From: Polytrichum commune
Taxonomy: Eukaryota; Streptophyta; Polytrichopsida; Polytrichales; Polytrichaceae
Length of the DNA: 64,000 bases
NCBI GenBank assembly: GCA_950295325.1
Contig: OX485804.1
Coordinates: 51,386,429 to 51,450,428 of the forward strand
Direction of reading: 5' to 3'
Shown: positions 46,831 through 57,800 of the stretch, piece after piece
Position numbering within the stretch: the first letter of the stretch is position 1
Layout: the number at the start of each line of letters is the position of its first letter
The notes under the pieces: generated by a model
What the model was told of the DNA's origin: nothing
The model's database searches: none
The model's input: the letters and a program-made list of their open reading frames with translations, nothing else
Program-made: the position numbers and the translations under genes

Positions 46831-47867
46831 ATGGTGTTCCTCTTTCTATTTTTCGCTCAATTGATATTTTTGCTACCTTCGCCACCCTCACGATCTTTTC
46901 TAGGAAATTTAAAGGATGTGAAAAATCAACTTTGAGAATTAAATCCTATAGGCCTATTTCCAAGTTAAGTAGTCTAGGTTGTGTTGTTTTGATTCTCAAA
47001 AGTTTGCAACTAAACAATATGTGTTACTCAATAAAACAATGGTGTAGGCCTTAACTTGTAACCCAATAGAATCCCTCAACTTTGATATTCATTGGATGGA
47101 ATATAGGGTTCCAATTGACTTGATGGACTGTCCATCAAACATGGAGATTGGTTTATGTTGGTATTAGAAAGAAATCAACAACAAGTGGACTGACAATCTT
47201 ACAAATCATTTGATGATATATTTAGAAACATTAATTGCATTAGCTTCTATGGCATATATCGTAAACTTAGATGCTTATGAGTTACATCCGAGGAATAAAA
47301 AAGATTTCAACGTCTTTATTAATGAATGCTAGGATTTTACACTATACATATGATAAGGGTTCATTATTGATCAAAAGTATAATTATACACTTATGTTGAT
47401 GACTATATATGAATGTAGATTTTTATAAGTATACAATATTGTCACTTGTATTTTTATCATTGGAATTGTACGTGCATTGCTTGAATTTACAAAAATAAAA
47501 ATGAAAAATTATATATAAGGTGTTTAGAGGATGTTGCAAGCAAACATGGTTCATGGTTTTTAATGAAAGGTACCCCTCATAACATTATTCATATTCATAA
47601 CAGTGTTCTATGGGATTGACAATATTTTGAGGAATATTCCCCACATTGAAACTAAATCTTACAGGAGGATATCAGATACAAAAGCAAGCAGAGGAATTCG
47701 ATATTAAGATACAAATCAAAGGAACAGCTAGCTACAAATCAATGCACAAAGTATCTACTGCAAGCACAAATCAACTCAAACAAATTCAACAACAAATTCA
47801 GGGTGCAATATGATCTCTAGCAGTAAGATGGTCACGTAGGCCCTCCAGATTAAAATTATGTTGACTA

Positions 47868-48494
47868 CACTAACTAAATATAGTATCTAGTGTCATATGG
47901 TATATTATGTCGCCATGGCAACTTTTCTAATGACACTTCTCATGAATAGGTTTACAAGTATTGTCGTCTCAACTTACATTTACTTATTCTATTTTTGGTA
48001 TATTTGCATCCGAGCATTTATGTAATGAAATATTATATGCCAAATGGTTGATAATTAGATGAAAGATTACTCAGTAAATGGCAGTGTTTGCAATGTTGAA
48101 TCGATAGTGTCCCAAATTGTTTACAAAACTAGGATTTAAGTGCATTTGGATTTATGCATGATTTTTGGACAATTCCAACTGTCAATATGATGTACACTAG
48201 ATTGCAAAACTACACAAATATGGTGGTTTACAAACATGGAATACAAACATAATTCAAAGTTGTGGTTGTTGTGTTGTTGCTTTTGTTATTCTTGTTTGTT
48301 GTTTTTGTCCCCTCAAGTGCACTTCCCTTATAATATTGGACAAGTGGTTTATCCAATTTAACTTAAATGTCAATAACAAGGGATGACAAATGATTTTAGG
48401 TTTACATTTAGTGTTAGTGACACTACACGGGTGGTTTACAACTAGTATCGAGCAAAACAAATAAATTGGGTGACACTAAATACAATATTTAGTG
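47868..48494. mobile_element. CACTAAATA-type element with a nested repeat
   Basis: Left end CACTAACTAAATATAGTATC, right end complement of CACTAAATATTGTATTTAGT; both termini are themselves self-complementary. TA on each side (47866-47867, 48495-48496). A separate dispersed repeat (48130-48372) is inserted in it, because the copy at 41468 runs straight through that point. Confidence 0.6.
48130..48372 (+). repeat. Dispersed repeat (GGATTTATGCATG type), nested copy
   Basis: GGATTTATGCATGATTTTTG, GCAAAACTACACAAATATGG and GTTGTTTTTGTCCCCTCAAG are the complement of 240-460. A shorter copy interrupts the gypsy RT at 45820-45975. Here it sits inside the CACTAAATA element, which dates it as younger than that element. 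Confidence 0.5.
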
Positions 48495-49300
48495 TAGTGA
48501 GCTTAGAATGGTTATCATATTTTGAACACGCAATCCAATTTATTTTGAACACATGTATGTTTGACACTTGTTCTTTGAGCCACGACACTCAAATATAGAT
48601 GTCCTATTAAGAAAAGTAACTAAAAAGTAACTGACGTGCATGGGTCGCTGTGAAATTAAACCCCCTGTGTACAAGAAGTTTATAGAGAAAAACAAATGCA
48701 GACAGACTAACAACAACTTAGAAACTGGATTCATGTATTTATACTAAACTTTTCAATGTAAATTAAAATGCCTCCATTACATACACAAACATAAATTTCA
48801 AATCAAATTAACAGTTCTTACAAATAAAATCCACTTTCACTTTCCAATGAAAAAGTCATTGAATTTTTTTTTCATCCCTAGCATGTAAGTCAATGATTGC
48901 ATCAAGCAAACAAAGACAAGAGCACAATAATTTAGCCACAATCCAAAAATCAGATCCCAAGGATGCCCATGAGCACTCCAACAACCTCTAGTTTATGAAA
49001 ACCTAGAACCCAAATGCAAACCCCAACAAGAATGAACAAGGTAGTCGTTGAGGACTATTACCATTTGACAACAATGCATGAAATTGTGAATTGGATGAAA
49101 CAAACAAATCTATTGTCAATTTTTAATCTAAATCCTAGGGCCCCCTTCACTTCAACATTTGTAATAGCCTCTTTAAATGTACACACTAGAGAAAATTAAT
49201 ACCTCTCCCTTATGTATATTATGTATGCTAATGCCTCAAATAATCCCCTTTTTACACTCATGTTAGTTCATACATGGCATGAAGAACCCACCCCCGGGAG

Positions 49301-49616
49301 TATAGTCCTAATGATTAGTGTGTGTGGAAAATTAGCATGGAAATAGTTAGCATGGGCCACACTAATTTCTTAGTCAAGGTTGAAGCACTATGGGTCCAAG
49401 ACCCGGATCTTCCCCTCAGCCTTCACAAAGACTTCTGACCAACACCTCGCATAAACTAAAACAGTCACCTTACATCAAAAGTAGCATAATAACAAATAAT
49501 CATCCACATTGATTTTCTAGGGAAAAAAAATTACTGTGCTCCACAATAATTTTCTACTAGAAATTTTGTATGGGTGGAAAATTAACATGGCCCACAGTAA
49601 TAGGACAATTTTGTGT
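49301..49616. mobile_element. Third, worn copy of the CACT..TAGTCC family
   Basis: Ends TATAGTCCTAATGATTAGTG and CACAGTAATAGGACAATTTT, with internal phrases such as CATGGGCCACACTAATTTC and GGTGGAAAATTAACATGGCC that are complementary to the two intronic copies, so it is in the opposite orientation. Confidence 0.5.
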
Positions 49617-49652
49617 AGCTTTGCTGGTAAATTTTGTTAAGAATGAGGACCA

Positions 49653-49922
49653 ATTCACGTGGGGTCCCAAGCGACATTCATGTCAACAAGTCCCAACATT
49701 TGAGCCTTAAAAAACCATCAAAGTGTAGTTTTTAACCATTTAAATCAGATCTTAATTGTTTTATGTTAAAAAAAATTCCGGACTTGTGTTGAGAGTTGGG
49801 TCTAGCTTTTTACTCAACCCAGCCTTCAACACAAGTCCCGAACCTACATCCAAAATGTGTTGCCATGTAGACATCCATGTCATAATTGGGCTCAGGACGT
49901 GGGACCATGTGAACCGGCCCTC
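49653..49922. mobile_element. Second copy of the GAGGGCCGGTTCA element
   Basis: Colinear with 16449-16816: CATTCATGTCAACAAGTCCC, TTGTGTTGAGAGTTGGGTC, TTGCCATGTAG, ending GGGACCATGTGAACCGGCCC. About 100 bp shorter, so one copy has an internal deletion or insertion. Confidence 0.55.
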
Positions 49923-50739
49923 CACTTCTTCGTGAACGAGCCCTTGAATGTTTTTTAGGCTAGTATGTATTCGTTCAAAAGACTATACATTTCTTGTGCA
50001 AGGAAACATATGGCTATATATTCCCTCTCTTGGGACAGATGTTACCGCTAAAATCTTCCCAATTTTGAAAAGGTTTCCCTATATCTGGATGAAAATATTA
50101 AAATTGGATGAATCAGTGCTTATCTTTCATCCCTCATCCAATAATATGGATGTTATGAAAAATGAAAACAGGATCCCTGGTTATGTCACCACGATCCCGT
50201 CCTCGTTCCCAAAGTTCCCCATGATGTTCCCAACAGAAAACTCCCATCATTCAAGGCCACCTGCGTCCAGGATGACTCCCTGGGTGCACCGAGTTCTGTT
50301 TTGGGATGCCGTGAGTAATTACTGTGCAGGTTTGCTATTATCGGGCATCCTGCGGAGTCATCCATCACTATCTCCCACGCACTCTCATCAATCTTCTCCC
50401 AAACTCTTCTCATCAGGGAGTCTGCAACTAAGTTAGTAATCTACAAAACCTTTTGGCACAATCGGAATTGAGACTCCGGAAGTGCAGGTTCTGTGAAGTG
50501 AGGAAGAATGAGGAGCTTTTCCAAGTCTACCATGTAAGGTGGGCACTTCCAACTCCGCAGACATGTCAAGCCATTGAATCGGCTTAGGAATCGTCTCATC
50601 CAGTTAGAAATTGTGATGAATCGCGAAGATTGTCATTATAAGTTTCAGAGTTGGAGTTAGCAATTATAAATCACTCACGAGGGTTGTTATTGTTATTTCA
50701 AGTTTCAGAATTGGAGTGGAGATGCAATAATTGTAGGAG

Positions 50740-51095
50740 GAGTTAGGAATTGTCTCGTCCAGCAAGCAATTGTGATGAACCACTAAGATTGTCATTCCAA
50801 GTTTCATTATAATGGCAGTAAAGATACAAAAGCTATAGGAAGTCAAGATTCTCTTCCTCTTGAAGCGATCAGACAGGTCCTCCCACCCAATTGTGATGAT
50901 ATTCACTTATGAACCTAGAATTGGGTCTATGTTTTAAGCGCATAGTCCAATCTCATCGGAACACATGATGTATGTTTGTTTTTGTGGTGTGCATTGACAA
51001 CTACATCTCTTAAGATACCACTCAAGTATAGGCGTCCGATTAAGTAGAGTCACCGTATAAGGGCCCCCATACCTTACCCTACCTACATTCGTAAT
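50740..51095 (+). repeat. Longer copy of the ATAGGTGTCC-family repeat
   Basis: CATTCCAAGTTTCATTATAA, GGTCCTCCCACCCAATTGTG, CATAGTCCAATCTCATCGG and CCACTCAAGTATAGGCGTCC run colinear with 22280-22560, showing that the family unit is at least 320 bp. A local duplication precedes it (50583-50650 versus 50739-50805). Confidence 0.45.
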
Positions 51096-51857
51096 AGGAT
51101 TTTGGGTTCTGGAAATCTATGCCAAAGGACGAGCACTTATATGCAGTCAGAATAATTCATAGACCTTTTTGTTTTCCAGAATTGCATTCTAGAGTAGAAG
51201 AGCCTTTTCTAATTGCCACATGTGAGGATTTCACACGGAGCTAAGTAAAATGTGTAGAGTTCACGTTTGTAAAGCATGTGTAAAAGCATCTGAACTATTT
51301 CTCCCCGCATGTGTTAGCCATCTTGGAGATGGTGTGTAAGGGTTGAGTACTTTGAGCTACAATTCAGCGAGATCCTTGAAGCATATCAATATGGTGGGTT
51401 TGTTCACATTCTGGTGTTTGGGGTACAGAAATGATCGAGGAGATTCGAAGAAAAAGTGCTCAATCACATCTTTTTGCTGGAAGATTAGCTGGAGCTGGAG
51501 ACTTTTCTGTCCACTAATTTTTGTGAAGAAATTGTTGTGGTCAAGGGTGAGGCCATACATGGTAACCTAGGACTTTTTGAGTTCGGTCAATGACATTTTG
51601 GGTGATTGCTTCTGCTGAAAGATTAGCTGGAGCTGGGAGACTTCCGTTCACGAATTTTTGTGAAGAGATTTTTGTGGTCGAGGGTAGGTCATAAATGGTA
51701 ACCTGAAATTTTGTGGGTTTCGGTCATTCGAAGCTGCTTGTGAAGGAGATATGTCTTACAATTTTCTTTGGAACGGAACACAGACAGACAGACTTCGACA
51801 TATGAGTTAAAACTGGGGTGTGACGCATGTGGAAAATTTGGCAAGGGAGAGTTGGCT

Positions 51858-54800
51858 ATGGCGAAGCTGGGGAACAAGAACAAGGGTTTAGAGGAACTCA
51901 CAGCCACTGACATTGAGGAGACTGGCCTTTCATCCTCTCAAGCTCAAGGAATTTACAAGGAGCTCTTGAGAATTGTGCAACAAAATCGTGGCCCCGTGGC
52001 TGCGTGGACAAGAATCTCCCAGGAGCTTCTTGAACCTTCGCATCCTTATGGCTTGCATCAATTGCTCTATCAATCTACTTACAAGAATTGGGACGCCACG
52101 ACCGCAGGACCCCCTCCTGCATGGACTCCTTCATTGTAAATTTCTCCTTTCTGTTATTTTACTCTTACTGCAATGTGGATGCATGATCCTGGTCAAATGG
52201 CTTGCCACCATTTGGCTATGGCCGCATGTATGTGTGATTTGTGTATCTATTTCATTCTAGTTTATGATTGCTTGATGTTGAGATTGTAATTCTAAAAGCT
52301 TTGGATTAACTAGCTCTCTTGATTTTTAGTTTTTGGTTTACTGGTTACCTTTATCTGCAAGTGTTGATGTTTGAACTTCGATACTCACAATGATTCCTTT
52401 CATTTCTAAAACATCTTACTGAATTCGAAGCTATTCCAACAAACTCTGAAAGACTCATGGTACAATGTGGACATGGTATGGATGATCCTGTCATCTCTCG
52501 GCATCTTGTGGAATTCACATTTGTGTTTTGTTTTCTATTCCATTCTACTTTATGATTGCCTCCTTCTGATTGCTTTGCATTGAGATTGTAACTCTTACAA
52601 AGCTTTGGATTAGCTATCTCTCTTGATTCTTGTTATTTGGGCCTCGAGGGGTGCACCTTTCATTTAAACCAAGCATCACATGCATTTGCAACATATTCTG
52701 AAAACCCTCTATATACAAGTTTTTGTTTTGTAAAACTAAGCAATACTCAATGTTTTGTTTCAATGATAAAATTACAAGTGACAATATGTATACATAAAGA
52801 AATGACATTTATATATAGTCTACAAATACACTTTTGAATACCAATCAGCCCCTATCATATTTATAATGCCCAAACCCTAGCATTCATCAATAAAGTTGTT
52901 GAAAAATTTTCACCCCCATATGTAACTCATAAGTATCTAAGTCTGCAATATATGTCATAGAAGCTAATGCAATTATTGGATTCTAAGTCTACCATCAAAT
53001 GCTCAGTATGTTTGTGTATCCACTTGTTGCTGGTTTCAACAAACCCTTAAAAGACTTATGGTTATTGTGGACATGGGATCTTTGCCATGTACTTGCCTAC
53101 ATTGATTTTTGGTATGCTTCTTTTTATTTCACTGACTTGATTGCTTCGGTCCTTGTGCCTTCTACATTGATGATACATTGAACTTGCTGGAAGAAGCCTC
53201 TCAGTTCATCCTGTTCAAGTGAAGCTTGGTGTTAGTCAATCCAATCCATAGGTCTTCGAACCAAATGCCAGGGTTATGTGAATACTCTTGAACATGGAGT
53301 GCAAGAATCAGCTTCCTGGCATCACAAGTCTAAAGGTGGTTCAGTGCACTTTGCATTCAATATTCTTTGCACCGGGGTACACAAATGTAACTAATGAAAT
53401 GTTTCCAGGAAGGATGCAAGGTCTACCAATGTTGGCCGAGTTTTGGAAGCGCACGGACATCATTTGCTTGGGTCTTACAAAGACCCCATTGCAAGCTTCC
53501 ATGACTTCTACCAGCTCTCTATAGAGAAACCAGAGGTAAGAAAGATAAACCGACCTCTCAATTTGATAACTAACATCATTGTTTTGTTGACAATGTGTAT
53601 TTGCAGATTCATGCAGCTAATAAACCTGAACCTTGTAAACTTCAGGTATACTGGAAAATTGTTCTGAAGGAACTCAATCTGAAGTTTCACAGTCAGCCTT
53701 CATGCATATTGAATGCCAACGAAACCGACATTCAGGGTGCGCCGAGCCCCGGAGGAAGATGGCTTCCAGGAGCAGTTTTGAATGCTGCCGAATGCTGCCT
53801 TCAAGCTGACTCCAAAGAGAGAGCCAACAAGGTTGCGATCCTGTGGAGGGATGAGGGTCAAGACAACTCAGCCATCAGTTCTCTCACAGTTGCAGAACTC
53901 CATGCTTGGGTCTGGTAAGCTTCCTTCTGGTAGGCTTGTGCTCTACTCTGGTCCATTTCCTCAGGAATTAAGTAATGTGGACGGGTCTAAAATGGTTACT
54001 TTTCCCTGGTCACTATGAAATACAAACTCTGATTCGTGAACTCTAAATTGTGGCTTATCTGCGAATGTGGATAGCGAAGCCAAGTTCAATCTTGAATTGA
54101 TATGAATTTCCAAAGTTGTCCCCTCAATTTTGGTATGGTGAACCTGAAAACACCCAAGGTAAGCAGGCCAACTTTGGTTACTTATCTTAAATGGACACCT
54201 ATTTTTGAGTGGTGTATGGTTAGATGTGGATCTAAGAACAGACACCAAAAACACACGTGTTTAAAAAGATTGGGCTACGTGCTTAAATTTGTTAACCATT
54301 CTAGACTCACTAGTCAACATTATTGAGGGGCCTATGTGACTAGTTATGGCTCCCTGGCTGTCGCCTTTGGAAATTGGTATCAAATTCATGATGGATACCA
54401 ACCCTTAGAGAGAGCCCTTTGTAAGTCTTCTGGACCACACATTACTTCTTTTTAGTTATCGTTGCTTGAAAAAGACAGAATTAGCACAAAGTAGATACAC
54501 TACCCATATCTACAATATGCAATTACACTGGCATGTAATAAATTTGTGCCTGTATTTTTTTGCAGCCGTGTGGCAAATGCATTGGAAGGAGCAGGATTTA
54601 GGAAGGGAGATGCGATTGCAATCAACATGCCCATGAATGTCTATGCGGTCATAATTTACCTGGCCATTGTTCTTGCTGGCTGCGCAGTAGTTTCTATTGC
54701 TGACAGCTTTGCGCCATCGGAAATTGCAAGTCGTCTCAACATCTCAAAGGCGAAGGGAATCTTCACTCAGGTCCGCTAAACTCATACCTACTCTGAGACA

Positions 54801-57800
54801 TATTTTTAAATCATTTAGCATATGTTGAGACACTTGTGCATGTATTGACTCCGGTTGTGTATGATTTTCTTGCAGGATGTCATTCTGCGTGGTCAGAGGA
54901 CTCATCCTTTATACACGTAAGTGTAAATTTGCGCATCTATGAAAATGTCTCTCATATGTGTTTTTACTATTAGAATCTACACTTGTATCAAGCTTTATTT
55001 CTGTAATGTGCGACTGGCTTGGAATGTGCTATATTTATTCTACCTAAAATCGGATGTGGGTATGTACTAGTCGGGTTGTGGAGGCAGGAGGACCAACGGC
55101 CATTGTGTTGCCAGCAAGTGGCACTGCAGTCAGAGAGACTCTTCGTGGAGGTGACATGTCATGGGACAAATTTTTAGAGCTAGCCACTATAGTCAACAGG
55201 TGATGAGTAAAACCTTTGTAAAGCAATACAAGATACTTCTTATGTCTGGTTTTCTGTCTTCTTTCACAATGGGAAGAAGGAATTTGTCATATTCAAAAGG
55301 TTGATAATGACTTCAAAGCTCTGTGATTCAATCTACAATTTATGTGACTAACTTTGTATCCTTAGTTAATCACCCTTAAACCTCTACTTCTTAACTGCTA
55401 GCCCAATATTAAAGCTTTGTCATCCTCATTGCATCCATGAGTATGACAGAAACTCCATATATGAGTACTGTAGTTGCGTATCCATCTACCCTTCTTACAC
55501 CTTAAGCGATTAATTTCATCTTACTCTTCATGCCATATATTATATAACAGTCCACTGGCATGCCCCAGAGTTAGAGAGCAGACTACTCTGTGATGTTCTT
55601 ATTTACTGTACAATGTTTTTCAGTCCAGATGTCTTCAAAGCAGTGGCAACAGATATCGAGGATACGTCCAATATCCTTTTCTCCTCCGGAACCACAGGTG
55701 CATAGAAAAATCAATGAACCTTCATTGTTGCTCCTCTAGTGGATAGGTGAGTAGATAAATCACCCTTCATGTGTAAGTGTTGAACCACACTTTTATCACT
55801 CTGAAGGCAACAACGTCTGATTGGAGTATTTACAATTGGAGAACAGGGGAGCCTAAAGCAATACCTTGGACACATGCTACTCCCATCAAGGCTGGAGCAG
55901 ATGCGTGGGCGCATCATGATATTCGGCATGGGGATGTGGTGGCATGGCCTACAAATTTGGGCTGGATGATGGGTCCTTGGCTTATTTACGCAGCTCTGTT
56001 GAACCGGGCTTCCATTGCTCTTTACAATGGTGTACCATTAGGATATGGATTTGCAAAATTCATCCAGGTGCATTACTATCCGGTGAACTCGGGGGGTGCA
56101 CTAGATGTATTTTGTTCATACTACATGCGGCAAATGGGTCTCTTCAGGGAGGCTATAAATAATATGTTTATTCTGAGAATATTAAACAGATTTACAAAAT
56201 ATTCGTATGGTATTCCAAGGATATTCTCTGAATGAATTTATTGGACCATATTTCACTTGTAGTTTTTTTAGAAATTCTAGGTCCGAAGATTATACGAGAC
56301 CCTATATTTTGTCCCACGTATTTTTGTAATACCTTCTGAGTGATTAGGCTCATTGGTGTGATTTTGGCTTCCAAAGCTGCATAAAGCTATCATTTCAGTG
56401 ACTTGTCGCCAACAAGTGACCAAGATGGATTCATGGTCTTGCTGTAGATTCACGGGCTCTGGATTGACTGCAGACTGTGTTGAGACGATACCAATTTTTG
56501 TCCTATTAGCACATTATCATGAATGTAACCAATCTGATCATTGTTGACTTAGGATGCGAGGGTGACCATGCTTGGCCTTGTTCCAAGCATTGTGAAGGCG
56601 TGGAGAAGCGCCAATGCTGTTGAGAAATGCAATTGGTCCCACTTACGGTATGTAAAGGACCAGATGTACTTTTGTTTTGTACCTGTGGACTATGTTGGAT
56701 ATATGAACTGTAATTTGTGTTTGAGTTCAACCAGTTCTGTTTCAAGTCATGCATTAGAGTTATCCTCTAACTCAACATGACTTTTGGTCAGGAATTGGTT
56801 TTTTTGCATAGAACACCTTCCATGTTTCGTAAGATTCCAGTGCATGCTTGGAGGTAGGAGTGTGGAGGTTTGAGCAAAGAACATTTTATGTTGATTCATC
56901 AAAGGTCAAACTCATTTTGGTATGCTGAGAGGTGCTAAAATGGATTTGGCCCTCGATGAACCGAAATAGGTTGCTCGTCCTTCAAATTCAAACATTACCT
57001 CTGAGCATGCACCTCTAGTGGAAAGAAATCATTGATATTGTATGCAAAACAATTAGATGGAAAATCATAGGGGGACCAACTCCCGATAGAAAGTCCCATT
57101 GAGTTAAAGGATAACTCTATTGTCTGAATGAGATGCATCCTTTATTTTTTGTGTAACATTTTGCACTAGTTTGGCATGCAACAAGGAGAATCATCCACTT
57201 TTTGTGAAACATTGCGCAGGTGCTTCAGTTCTTCTGGAGAGGCATCAAGCGTGGATGACTACCTGTGGTTAATGGGCCGAGCAAGATATAAACCTGTCAT
57301 AGAGTATTGTGGGGGTACTGAAATAGGAGGGGGTTTTGTTACAGGGTCTATGCTACAACCTCAATCTCTGTCAGCATTTAGCACTCCTGCTATGGGTTGC
57401 AACATTATCATTCTTGATGAATGTGGCCATCCTCTGGTAAGTATTTCTCAATGTTATTTCCGTTCCTCTAAATTTTCATCATGAAGTACACTGAGTAGTC
57501 CTATTAGTGTGGCCACAATAATCATCTAGAACCCACATTAATTCTCATGGGCCACGTTAATCTTCAACCCATGCCAAATCTCTAGTTTAAAATTAGCGTG
57601 GGCCACATTTATTTGTTTCTCTAGGAAATTGATGTGGGTTGATCATAGTAAATTTTATTTTTGGTACTTTTGTCCTTGAACTAATGCTCAAGATGTTGGT
57701 TCAAAGTTTTCAGGAAGACTAAGGGAAGACATAGGATCTTAAGCCCACATTATTTCCACCTTGACAAGACAATTAGTGTGGCCCACATTAATTATTTCCA

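Noticed and set aside
49948-50436. 162-codon + strand frame
   Set aside because: No ATG at the start, no recognisable motif, and it is surrounded by repeats.
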